Shown: positions 55,901 through 63,437 of the stretch, piece after piece
Numbering within the stretch: position 1 is the first letter of the stretch
Layout: each line of letters starts with the position of its first letter
Assembly (NCBI GenBank): GCA_029204225.1
Contig: CM055092.1
Location: 12,526,476-12,590,475 of the forward strand
Direction: 5' to 3'
Length of the DNA: 64,000 nt
DNA from: Diphasiastrum complanatum
Lineage: Eukaryota; Streptophyta; Lycopodiopsida; Lycopodiales; Lycopodiaceae
The notes under the pieces: generated by a model
What the model was told of the DNA's origin: nothing
Database searches by the model: none
What the model saw: the letters and a program-made list of their open reading frames with translations, nothing else
Made by a program: the position numbers and the translations under genes

Positions 55901-57017
55901 GGAGCAAAAGGATTTAGAGATGAAGGCAGAGAATGCATCTCGACTGTTACAACGTGGCCACAAAGTTAAGGTGAGACTAGTTAGACTGAACCAGTATGTT
56001 TCTAGGAGTGCTTGTGCAGGGATGGTAAATGAATAAGCTTCCAAATCATGGCTACCCATGGCCAGTAGTAAAAAGATGTGAAAGATTGTTCACTGTGAAT
56101 GAATTAGTGCTTTCCTGGACATGTAAAATGACCTCGATAAACCAAGCCCAGAAATTCTTCTCTTCTGGTAGTAACTATCTGCATTTTCCTCTGCCTGTGT
56201 GGTTCAGGAGAAGTGTGGACTGTTAACTCACCTTATGTAGACAAGATATAGCATGAGCTCTGTGTGGTTGCCAAGCAACTGTTGTGGATTTCTTGACAGA
56301 TTTTTAAGTTGTTGCTTTGTGCACTAGGAACAACATCATTGTTTTCCTGTTCTGCTTGACTTATTTTTCTTTCCAACTTTATATCACACACATTAGTAGT
56401 ATATTGGTATAAAAGCTCTTATTCTGCCTGTTCTCGTTCCGTTGTAGCAGTGTTACCTTTTTCCTTACGTCTTTTTTAGATTCCTGGCATAATCTCTTAA
56501 CTTGTACAAGGCTTACTATGTGGTTTGTAGATTCATGGCATATTTCTTCTAACCTGTGGAAGGCTTATTAACATTTTCATGATTTTTATGTCCAGTGTGT
56601 TGTGCAGCTCCAGGGTTCAGTGCCTGAGGATGGAACTGTGGATCCCAAATTCTCAGAATTGCTTCACAAAATGATCAATTTGGTACAGCCCTTATATTGA
56701 CATGCCTCTATATGATCATTAACAATTGATCTTAGTGCTCATCATGAAACATTCGTGCTCAGTTAAAACTTTTATGAATAAAAAAGCTTCTGCTTTATGT
56801 ATGGTGATGATAATAGGTGAATGTCCTTATTTTGCAGTTACAGCATATCTCTAAAGTGGAGTCTGAACCTCGATTTGCTTCTCACCGTGCATGGGTGATG
56901 TTGAAGCCATCTTCACCTGGTGTTACAGTTATTTCCAGTGATCCTCACACCACTCCCTTGAGTCTAGTCAATTCTAGTCAAGGTTCTGCCAGTGATGGTG
57001 GGTCTGTAGGATGCTAA
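40721..57017 (+). CDS. Organellar (probably mitochondrial) translation initiation factor IF-3
   Basis: Eight exons join in phase into 306 residues: 40721-40954, 41272-41401, 52464-52531, 52839-52937, 53112-53165, 55902-55970, 56596-56682 and 56838-57017, all with GT-AG borders. Residues 1-26 ([20 protein letters not shown]...) are basic, amphipathic and free of acidic residues, as in a mitochondrial presequence. The IF3 N domain starts near residue 104 ([19 protein letters not shown]) and includes [21 protein letters not shown] basic linker helix ([11 protein letters not shown]) leads to the C domain: [23 protein letters not shown] and [13 protein letters not shown] 30-residue Ser/Thr-rich tail follows. 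IF-3 binds the small ribosomal subunit and proofreads start-codon pairing. Start codon: first ATG that gives a presequence; a GTG at 40700 is also in frame. The second intron is about 11.06 kb and filled with Copia elements. A chloroplast location is the main alternative. Confidence 0.9.
41272..41401 (+). CDS. IF-3 exon 2 (start of N domain)
   Basis: Acceptor GAACACAG; an in-frame TAG would follow if the next AG (five bases on) were used. Encodes an acidic spacer and [18 protein letters not shown], ending one base into a Gly codon at donor GTGGGC. Confidence 0.9.
42060..44085 (-). pseudogene. Copia gag-protease-integrase of element D
   Basis: Reading on the minus strand: gag from ATG near 44084 ([20 protein letters not shown], with [17 protein letters not shown]), a shifted segment (43845-43603: [20 protein letters not shown] and [15 protein letters not shown]), and 43551-43300 with a Lys-rich stretch and one intact knuckle ([14 protein letters not shown]). 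The protease active site reads [12 protein letters not shown]: Asp-Phe-Gly-Ala in place of Asp-Ser-Gly-Ala. GAG-pre-integrase is readable at 43006-42695 ([20 protein letters not shown]). The integrase first catalytic part is damaged, but [17 protein letters not shown] (second Asp) and [19 protein letters not shown] (Glu) are present. Multiple frameshifts show it is inactive. Confidence 0.88.
44521..44535 (-). other. Primer binding site of element D
   Basis: Minus strand TGGTATCAGAGCAAG, exact initiator-Met site, adjacent to the LTR end. Confidence 0.88.
44536..44936 (-). repeat. 5' LTR of element D
   Basis: 401 bp; minus strand begins TGTTGAAGAGTAATACC and ends TGCAATTCATCA directly before the primer site. 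The first 30 bases resemble the start of the 3' LTR of element C (TGTTGAAATAAATGCC). Confidence 0.8.
45231..45575 (+). repeat. 5' LTR of element C (5'-truncated)
   Basis: 345 bp, AACTTGTAAGTTGTGC to GGAATTTGTCA. Sequence upstream of 45231 does not match the first 46 bp of the 3' LTR. Confidence 0.9.
45576..45590 (+). other. Primer binding site of element C
   Basis: TGGTATCAGAGCAGG, exact initiator-Met site directly after the LTR end. Confidence 0.93.
45993..49752 (+). pseudogene. Copia polyprotein gene of element C with integrase-core deletion
   Basis: Gag starts at ATG 45993 ([20 protein letters not shown]) and runs open to 47444: gag core, a Lys/Gly-rich stretch, one knuckle ([14 protein letters not shown]), protease [12 protein letters not shown] (Asp-Ser-Arg-Ala, Gly of the active site lost) and GAG-pre-integrase [17 protein letters not shown]. 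At about 47432 the sequence jumps from MVESYP straight to [11 protein letters not shown], so most of the integrase core, including its first two Asp, is deleted and the frame changes. Reverse transcriptase follows (48200-49200): [59 protein letters not shown] and YVDDLVITG (48772-48800) after a frameshift at 48760. RNase H (49270-49752) contains [20 protein letters not shown] and [20 protein letters not shown], ending in a stop at 49752 inside the 3' LTR. Confidence 0.92.
49711..49721 (+). other. Polypurine tract of element C
   Basis: ATTGAGGGGGG directly before the TGTTGAAATAAATG that begins the 3' LTR. Confidence 0.75.
49722..50112 (+). repeat. 3' LTR of element C
   Basis: 391 bp, TGTTGAAATAAATGCC to GGAATTTGTCA. 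The last RNase H codons overlap its first 31 bases. Confidence 0.9.
50113..52463. other. Remaining part of IF-3 intron 2, nothing recognised
   Basis: AT-rich intronic sequence with one 24 bp tandem duplication (GTAGGAGACSTATCCTTGCA, 51084-51131). The only longer open frame (51349-51549) has no family features. Confidence 0.5.
52464..52531 (+). CDS. IF-3 exon 3 (N domain)
   Basis: Acceptor TTCATTCAG, donor GAG|GTGAGA. Reads [20 protein letters not shown] and VE; the LDLVE block is diagnostic of IF-3. Confidence 0.93.
52839..52937 (+). CDS. IF-3 exon 4 (N domain end and linker helix)
   Basis: 33 codons, phase 0 on both sides. Reads [20 protein letters not shown] and a basic helix [12 protein letters not shown], the linker between the two IF-3 domains. 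Confidence 0.93.
53112..53165 (+). CDS. IF-3 exon 5 (start of C domain)
   Basis: 18 codons, acceptor TTTGCAG, donor ATA|GTGAGT. Reads [18 protein letters not shown], equivalent to the KEIKFRPKI block that opens the ribosome-binding C domain. Confidence 0.93.
53292..53487. repeat. Tandem duplication with period 106 bp
   Basis: ATTACACTCTATTCTTAGAC begins at 53306 and again at 53412. The copies share CTACTTATCAT, GTATTTCTTGTAAAGAAAT and ATGATGCTTAATC, with a handful of substitutions. Confidence 0.9.
53820..54500. repeat. GC-rich minisatellite of palindromic units with telomere motifs
   Basis: The basic 30 bp unit CACCGCAAGGAGGCTCCTTG plus CGGTCCAGCC repeats exactly near 53981-54050 and in degenerate form across the region. 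CCGCAAGGAG and CTCCTTGCGG are complementary, so each unit can fold back. Two larger repeats of about 131 bp begin with a TTTAGGG run (54087-54098 and 54209-54227) followed by GTACCCAACCCAACGGA. Several frames are open on both strands because of this structure; I do not believe any is a gene. Confidence 0.9.
54538..54587. repeat. Perfect inverted repeat: 22 bp arms, 6 bp loop
   Basis: The left arm TGGCAGCCCACC... (54538-54559) and the right arm (54566-54587) are exact reverse complements around GCCGGT. It lies directly after the minisatellite. In the pre-mRNA it would form a strong hairpin. Confidence 0.95.
54640..54930. repeat. CpG-rich GGACGCGTCC repeat block with A/T runs
   Basis: The palindromic word GGACGCGTCC and variants (GCGTCCGG, GGACGCG) occur many times, separated by two stretches of poly-T joined to poly-A (54721-54750, 54800-54840) that are themselves near palindromes. 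The CpG density is unlike anything nearby. Confidence 0.85.
55902..55970 (+). CDS. IF-3 exon 6 (C domain)
   Basis: 23 codons between acceptor ATCATTCAG and donor AAG|GTGAGA. Reads [20 protein letters not shown] and KVK, the helix and turn before the C-domain beta strand. Confidence 0.93.
56596..56682 (+). CDS. IF-3 exon 7 (C domain)
   Basis: 29 codons, acceptor TGTCCAG, donor TTG|GTACAG. Reads [13 protein letters not shown] and ELLHKMINL; the strand VVQLQG occupies the position of the VTLRFRG strand in bacterial IF-3. Confidence 0.92.
56838..57017 (+). CDS. IF-3 exon 8 (C-terminal end)
   Basis: 59 codons and TAA. Reads [20 protein letters not shown] and MLKPS, where MLKP matches the family's C-terminal MVLAP-type strand, then a Ser/Thr-rich tail ending GGSVGC. 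Confidence 0.9.
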   Translation, partial: LQHISKVESEPRFASHRAWVMLKPSSPGVTVISSDPHTTPLSLVNSSQGSASDGGSVGC

Positions 57018-57755
57018 GACTGTTATTTTCCTTCCAAAAAACAGCTTAATCTGCCGAGGCATTGGTTTCTATTTTCAAATGGAACACATGTAAGATGTCT
57101 CGTTCTGAAAGAGGTGTGGGATATCAGGTCTAGCTTGATATTGCAAACATGGGGTTCTTCTGAACTTCTTCAATCAGACCCTTTTGCCCTTTTGGCTGAT
57201 GAAATCCACAGAGCTTTTGCATTCATAATTCTTTTGACAATTTTTTATCAAGGCGCATTTGGTTTGACAGATCAGACATATTTAGTCAGGTTGATCAGGT
57301 GAAACCTGAATTTGTACAGTATATATAGGTGTAACTCTTTGCACCTGGTTTCACCTCTCTTTGCATTGCATTGGATCCCAAATAAATTTTACTTCTTGGA
57401 AATTCCAGGTGCATTATTTTAATGATTATGCCTTTTTTACATTGAATTTTCTCTATTCATAACATTTATATCTGTTGAGTACTTTTGAGGATTCTTTTAA
57501 TACCCAAGTTTATTATTCCTGTTCCATTGTCTCCAAATCTGGTTTGATAATTACTTCAAGCATAAGAACACGTCAGTGCTGTAAGTTATTATTTTAGGTG
57601 TTCATTTCTGGAATGATCATTCCTTTCAGTATACAAATTACTGGACTATTGAGTTCAACTAGCCTCTATTTATGCTTTTCATAACCGTGATAGGCGTGAA
57701 TGTTTTCTTGAATATGATCAATCTCAAAAATGCTAGTGCAGATCCTCGGAACAGA
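57018..57755. other. 3' flank of IF-3
   Basis: AT-rich; presumed 3' UTR and downstream sequence. AATAAA occurs near 57382 (CCCAAATAAATTTT) and could serve as the polyadenylation signal, but this is not proven. Confidence 0.4.
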
Positions 57756-57806
57756 CCTCGGAATAGGCGCTGGTATGCTGTCTGCAACAAATCCGCCTTT
57801 TCGAGG
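57756..57806. repeat. Hairpin repeat, copy 1
   Basis: CCTCGGAATAGGCG (57756-57769) pairs with CGCCTTTTCGAGG (57794-57806) with a few mismatches. First of a family of related imperfect foldbacks between 57.7 and 59.75 kb. Confidence 0.7.
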
Positions 57807-58072
57807 ACAATTCTGACCCCTACAAGATTATTCACTCATGTGAAAAAATGGATCTACTCATCACAATTGGGAGTGGTCAATCACCAATCCTGATGAATAG
57901 AGTTTTGCTAAAGTGAAAACACTTAATTATAGAGGCACATTACACTATTGAGGCAACAAATATTGAAGACAAATCTGCTAAAAAAATACCTAAGCTAAAC
58001 AAATCTAATTATTAAATTCACAGATCTGTCATTTGAAAGTTCAAAAAAATCTAAGAGGAGGTCGGAGCAGCC

Positions 58073-58134
58073 GTCGGAATACACATTGGTATACTGTGAT
58101 AAACAACATCGTGAGTTCTGACGTGCATTCCGAC
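58073..58134. repeat. Hairpin repeat, copy 2
   Basis: GTCGGAATACAC (58073-58084) pairs with GTGCATTCCGAC (58123-58134) with one mismatch, loop about 38 bases. Confidence 0.7.
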
Positions 58135-58272
58135 CATGTATGTGCCTGGATCTACTCTCGAATGTGCGCCTCAACTGCTCGGATGGTGATTGGCCCAAAA
58201 ATCAATAAAAAAATATGCACATAAACATTGAAGTTCCTAATTAAATTACCACAAAATATATTCTTTGCAACA

Positions 58273-58280
58273 ATTTAAAC
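58273..58280 (+). repeat. Target site duplication of the hAT-type element, left
   Basis: ATTTAAAC, identical to 59081-59088. Eight base duplications are characteristic of the hAT superfamily. Confidence 0.88.
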
Positions 58281-59080
58281 CATAGTTGCAGCGCGATTCC
58301 CGAATCGCGATCAGAATTGCAATTCCGATTCGCGATTCGGGATTATCCCAGAATCGTGTAGAATCGATTTTTTTTTTTTTTTGAAATTTTTTTAGGCAAT
58401 ATGGGTATCAGATGAAAGCTCTGATCGAGGGGATTATGATTGTGTAGTTTGCCGACTGTTTCGGGTGCGAAACACCAAAAAGTGTGTTTTCACTCGGGGA
58501 GTTGGAAGGCCAAATCATGAAGAGCTGGACCCCGCCGTTGGGGGGCGTTGCCCCCCAAACCCACCACCAGGGGGCTACCGCCCCCCGAACCTCCCGTTTC
58601 CCGGGGGGCTACCGTCCCCTGAACCCCCTAGAGCTTCTTGCTATATAGACATTGTAGATAAAAATGCCACCGCCCCCCTGTAGATAAAAATGGGGTCCAA
58701 ATGCGCGCCGAGAAGGGCCCAATATTTATGCCCCCAACTGTATGTACATTGCACTCACATCTCCAGTGAACCAATTGCAAAAGTGATCATCATCCATACA
58801 GTTGATAGTCCAAACTGTAGCATTAACATTTACTGAAAACCAGAGCAAATGACAATCGGATAGCTACTGAAAATAAGATCTGTTTGTGCCTCATCTACTG
58901 CACTTCTGAGAGGCAAAACGTTGGTTTGACCATTGATCCCCTAAAAAAATTTCAGCAATAAGCTATTTTTCCAATTTTTTTTTTTTTTTTTTTTTTGCTA
59001 TTCTGGGTCGCGAATCACGATTCGCAGAATCGCGACCCACGAATCGCAGACCCAGCGAATCGAGATTCGTTGCAACTATG
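58281..59080. mobile_element. Non-autonomous hAT-type DNA transposon, 800 bp
   Basis: The ends CATAGTTGCA and TGCAACTATG are exact inverted complements, and the resemblance continues inward in a degenerate way (GCGCGATTC against GAATCTCG...). It is flanked by a perfect 8 bp duplication, ATTTAAAC. Near both ends the sequence is dense in GATTCGCGAATC-type palindromes and T runs. The centre (58500-58690) is GC-rich with GGGGGGCGTTGCCCCCC- and GGGGGGCTACCG-like words. No transposase is encoded, so mobility would need enzyme from an autonomous hAT; the dead hAT transposase at 17981-18643 shows the superfamily exists in this genome, though no link between the two is shown. Confidence 0.88.
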
Positions 59081-59088
59081 ATTTAAAC
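59081..59088 (+). repeat. Target site duplication of the hAT-type element, right
   Basis: ATTTAAAC, exact copy of 58273-58280. Confidence 0.88.
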
Positions 59089-59520
59089 TTTACAAAACAA
59101 ATCTGAAAAGACCAGATCCACTCAAAACAAAAGCTTACACAAAGTACAACAAAGATGAATAGATCTAAAACAAACAATTCTGGAACACAACTTCCGATCA
59201 ACAAAACTAACTAAGATTTGATGCAAGGTTGATGTCAACAAAACTTCGTAATAGTCGCCGCTTTACCTAGTCTAGTAGATGGGCCCATTTTGACAATCTA
59301 GAATAAAAATCTAGATCTACAACAAAAAATCTGGATTCACAAAAAAAAATCAGGATGTACAACAAAGTACAACAAAAAAATCATCTACAATACAACTTTA
59401 AATCTACAAAACTAACAACACTAATGACTTTAGATGTACAAAACTAATAGAGATACGATACAAAGCATGGATGTACACAAGCTTGGATTTACACAGAAGC
59501 GGCTGAAAGGATTTTGCTTC

Positions 59521-59588
59521 GGAATAGCCATCAGAATAGGTGTCGCCATACTGAATCTAGCAGATTTGCCTATTCTGACGACCATTCC
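59521..59588. repeat. Hairpin repeat, copy 3
   Basis: GGAATAGCCATCAGAATAGG (59521-59540) pairs with CCTATTCTGACGACCATTCC (59569-59588), three mismatches in 20. Loop about 28 bases. The best-preserved copy with copy 4. Confidence 0.8.
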
Positions 59589-59670
59589 GACTATTTGGAA
59601 ATATGGATCTACCCAACTAAAAAAGCACCTACAATACAACTTTGGATCGGATTTACAAAGATGTACTAGA

Positions 59671-59741
59671 GAATAGGCCATCAAAATAGGTGAGGCTATA
59701 TTAAACCCAGTAGATCCGCCTATTTCGACGGCCATCCCGAC
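59671..59741. repeat. Hairpin repeat, copy 4
   Basis: GAATAGGCCATCAAAATAGG (59671-59690) pairs with CCTATTTCGACGGCCATCCC (59719-59738). About 150 bp after copy 3, with the loop and flanks (AGTAGATCCGCC, GGATTTACAAAG) also related, so copies 3 and 4 look like a tandem duplication. Confidence 0.8.
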
Positions 59742-59861
59742 TGTGTTGTACCTAACAATGCTTTGTAGATTCGTCGCCTCCTATGATTTAATTAGAACTT
59801 GCATAAAAAACGTGGAGTTAATAAAACCAAATTTTTAATCACAATGAGATGGAGACTAAAA

Positions 59862-59979
<118 letters not shown>

Positions 59980-59988
59980 CATCACATC

Positions 59989-60757
59989 CAATATTCACAA
60001 AAGCTCCATCCTCCACCTTCCTTTTTGTCACCTACCAAGGTGAATAACAAAAGAAGCAAGAGTAAGAGGAGCAAGAGCGAGAGGAGGAAGCTAAAGCAAT
60101 AGCAAGAGCAATAGTCAAGAGTGAGAGAACGATAAAGAGGGTGAGGAAAGAACAACCAACCAAAGGAGGAGACAAAGGCATGTATGTCCCTTGATACCAT
60201 CACCCTCTCCACTTTCCTTTACGGAAAAGTCATGACAAAGGATAAAGATTTCGAAATTAGTAAGAATATGTTTGGGCATCGGTATAACTCACCATTTAGC
60301 TTCGGTATTCTGAGGTGTGTTCTGAGGTTTATTCAAAGGCCCTCACTAAATGCTGAAATCCCACATATCCCTCAGTTTCCCTTTGATATTCCACATTTTT
60401 GAATGGATGTCGGCTTTTGAAAAATCATGCCTTCTAAAACCTTTCAACTCAAAAATGTTGCATTCTAAAATCATACAACTATCAAAGATTGCCGGTTATT
60501 ATAGTCCATAGCCTTGTTAAAGAATAGTGCATTAAATGAAACTATTTTTTATTTGAAAATTATATTCATCACAATAAAAGAATTTAAAAGTCTTCAAACA
60601 TCGACGTTGGCATCCAACTACTTTTCCTAGGCATCAACCTATAAGCTTGCTCCAACACCACATAAGGTGCCCATAAATTTTTCAAACCTTTAAAAAATAG
60701 TGAGATTTCATGTCACAAACTTTTGAGAGTTATTCCAAGGTCCCCTTCCCTAGATTA
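59989..60757. other. Non-coding stretch after the microsatellite
   Basis: 60040-60180 is purine-rich on the plus strand (AGAAGCAAGAGTAAGAGGAG-like). The rest is AT-rich, with no gene recognised. Confidence 0.45.
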
Positions 60758-60760
60758 ATT

Positions 60761-60976
60761 CTAAACCCCAAACCCTAGACCCTAAACCATAAACCCTAAA
60801 CCCTGAACCCTGAACCCCAGACCCTAAATCCTAAATCCTGAACCCTAGACCCTAAACCTTAGACTCTGAACCCTGAATCCAAAATTTTAAATCCTAAACG
60901 TTAAACCCTTACCCTAAATCCTAGACCCTGAATCTAGAATCCAAAATCTTAAATCTAAACCTTGAACCCTAAATCC
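60761..60976. repeat. Degenerate interstitial telomere-like array
   Basis: About 30 units of CCCTAAA and variants (CCCTGAA, CCCTAGA, CCTAAAT, CTTAGAC) over 216 bp, the C-strand of the plant telomere. Point changes in most units show an old array. Confidence 0.9.
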
Positions 60977-62310
60977 ATAGAAGATAGAGATGGTAGAATC
61001 TATCAAGTCAATGGTAGTTGAGGAAGTCAATTGACAATCGACCAAGTCCAACGAGTTTTACCCAGTCTCTTGACACAATCATTGCAAAGATTTTTTGTTG
61101 ATAAATTGCAAAGGAAAACTGTGTCAATAGAGCAACTTGAAGGCAAGTTAGCACAAAGTCCACACGGAAAAGTGCCATCACGTAGACTTCAAATGGAAGT
61201 GCATGTGAAAATCATAAAAAGTTATCTATCATAGCTTCAGGGGTTTCCTAAGTTTTTATGTCAAGCATCTTTGTGTTGGAGTTTGATAGGGCCAGAATTG
61301 GCAAGATGGCAAAATTGTCAATTCCACATGTAAAGCCACAATTTGGCCAAAAGTAGCTTATGATGCAATCTCGAGCTAGTTAGGCTTGTAAAAAGGCTTG
61401 TGACACTTGTGTTAATGTAATTTGATGAGTGATCAAGTCAAAGTGTTGGCTTTAGTCAAGGGTGTTGGAAGTATTTCTAGTTTACACGATGGCTAGATCT
61501 ACTCATAGTGTTAGAGAGGATCCTCCACTTTTAAAGAATCTACCAAAAAGCTTTCAAATGGAAAATAAACAACAAGAGCGGGAACACCAAGGCTTTCCCA
61601 ACTGGTGCCCAGAATGGAAATAAAAACTAATTTGACTAAGACTTACCCAACTAGCCAATAATACTAAACTAGATTCTATTTTAACACCCAAAAGGGATAT
61701 AGAAAGAATAGATTGCGGCTAACTAAGCAAATAGCAAATAAAGAACATGCCACAATAAATCCAATGAAAGGAGGCAAGAGGAGGCCCGAGCACCTTCCCT
61801 TAAGCTATTCACCTTCCAATGGGAACACAAAGAAATAGAATGATAATCTCCAAAATAGAGAAGCATAATATAGCTTAATCTCAAAGTGTTCATGTGTACA
61901 TGACAAATATCTCTGCTTTTATAGCAAGGAGGGTCTTCCATAAGTATCCACTAACTTATGGGATTAGTTTAAAACTAGTCATTCTAGAACTTCTAATTTA
62001 GGACTTAGAACTTCAAAAAATTTCTAGCTTTGAAACTTAAGATAACTCAAGACAAATATTTCTTAAGTTTCTTAAGTCTAAGTTCTAATCCTAAGTTTTA
62101 AGTTATTTTATTATTTTAAGCTTTTACTCATGGACTTATAAAACACATGCCATGGTAAAAGTTTATTGATAATTACTCATATGTGGACTCACAAAACACA
62201 TGCCACGAAGTTTTATTTCTCTTTTTATTTTTTCCACTGTGTTTGCACAGTTGCTAACATTATCTGCCTCATTGGATTGGTGGTCCCACACCAATCAAAG
62301 TTTTTTCGTC
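60977..62310. other. Non-coding stretch with a dispersed repeat
   Basis: No gene recognised. Short frames at 61031-61234 and 61723-61941 lack family features. 61330-61435 carries the second copy of the repeat seen at 34200-34330. Confidence 0.4.
61330..61435. repeat. Dispersed repeat, copy 2 (opposite orientation)
   Basis: The minus strand contains ACTCATCAAATTACA, CCTAACTAGCTCGAG and TTTTGGCCAAAT in the same order as the plus strand at 34200-34330. Confidence 0.5.
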
Positions 62311-63437
62311 CTAGATTTTTTGAGCTTCTTGGAGGCGAGATCGCTGTTGTCGGGATTGGTAAAGTTTGTTGCTGATGCCCTCCATCATTTGCCATCGTAA
62401 TTTGTTAAGGAAGGGCATGGGTTTGTAGTAATGGAGCATACCTTGTAGAAAGTTATGGGTTTTCCATACCTCCATCATATCAACGTGCAAGGCCGAAGTC
62501 AAGGCTGCTCGATAATAAAGCCGGGCTACGTTGATGTGGTCGTCTTGCATTCACAACGATTTATTGATATTAATGGCTATTGGTGGTAGCTCTCGATCCC
62601 AATAACCCTTGAGTTATGTCAAAAATGCCACCAGGCTGCAATTATCCGCAAAATATCTGATTTCGCAATCAGGGTTGCCATGGTTCTTTTGGTAAAATAC
62701 ATGGTAGTTGGTGACCATGTCTTCAGCTAAGTTGCCGGTATCTACTCTTGTAAGCTTGGGCCAAAATATCTTGTTCTTGATCTTTGTGATAGGAAACGGT
62801 TCTCGCCTCACTACCGGATAATAGTATGGATTGGTGCGCATGTAGGAGAAAAGTGGCATTGGATGAATGGAAGGTTAGTGGTGTCGATGGGGTTAGAAGC
62901 AAAACAATGGAAGATATGGTGTTGGGAGCCAGTACCACAAGAACCCTGTGGATTGGTTGGTGCTTGAGTTCCTTGCACTTGAGGGGGTTTGGAAAGTGGA
63001 GGCTGTTGAAAACCTGCTCCATCGCCACCATCTGAGCCATCAAAGTGAAGCTCGGAGTCATGAAATTCGGCATGCTCTGCATGGACAGAAGGTGTTGACT
63101 AGGCGGTTGCCTTTATCTTTTCTTCCAGGGTGGTTATATGCTGGTTGAGAGCCTTGACGGAAGCAGTATAGGCTTGTTGCATTTTGGAGTGTTGTTCCGT
63201 CGTGGATTTTAGCTTTTGTGCCAGCACTTGATAGGCCCCCACTAGAATTGGAATTCCTTCGGGAATAACTGGTGGTGCAAAATCATCGAAATCCACCAAT
63301 TCTAGATGTTCCTTCATAGCAGAACATGCTGCTTGTGCATCCGCTAAGGCATCGTCCCGCTTTGCTACAAGGTTGTCAATGACATTTTGCATGTTGGAGA
63401 TCTTCAGTTGGAATTGGCTCTGGAGTTGGCTGAGCAT
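62311..63437 (-). pseudogene. Unrecognised coiled-coil reading frame, broken
   Basis: On the minus strand three parts read in order. 63437-63099 is a 112-codon frame with a heptad-rich coiled coil (LQSQFQLKISNMQNVIDNLV and LNQHITTLEEKIKA) and an acidic VDFDDFAPPVIPEG spacer. 63082-62830 is Gln/Pro-rich in one frame, a likely linker. 62859-62311 is one frame with two stops, reading MPLFSYMRTNPYYYPVVRRE, then FWPKLTRVDTGNLAEDMVTN, GYWDRELPPIA and VARLYYRAALTSALHVDMME. The layout of coiled coil, linker and helical domain is like a gag protein, but I recognise no family and no zinc knuckle, protease or polymerase is present. Confidence 0.4.

Larger units (their letters stand above)
53166..55901 (+). 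other. IF-3 intron 5 with several repeat structures
   Basis: About 2.7 kb. Contains a 106 bp tandem duplication, a palindromic GC-rich minisatellite with telomere motifs, a perfect 22 bp hairpin and a CpG-rich block flanked by A/T runs. No coding exon was found inside; the open frames in the minisatellite occur on both strands and come from its repeat structure. Confidence 0.85.

Noticed and set aside
58465-58683. 72-codon Pro/Gly-rich frame
   Set aside because: Lies inside the 800 bp hAT-type element and reflects its GC-rich core; no transposase similarity.
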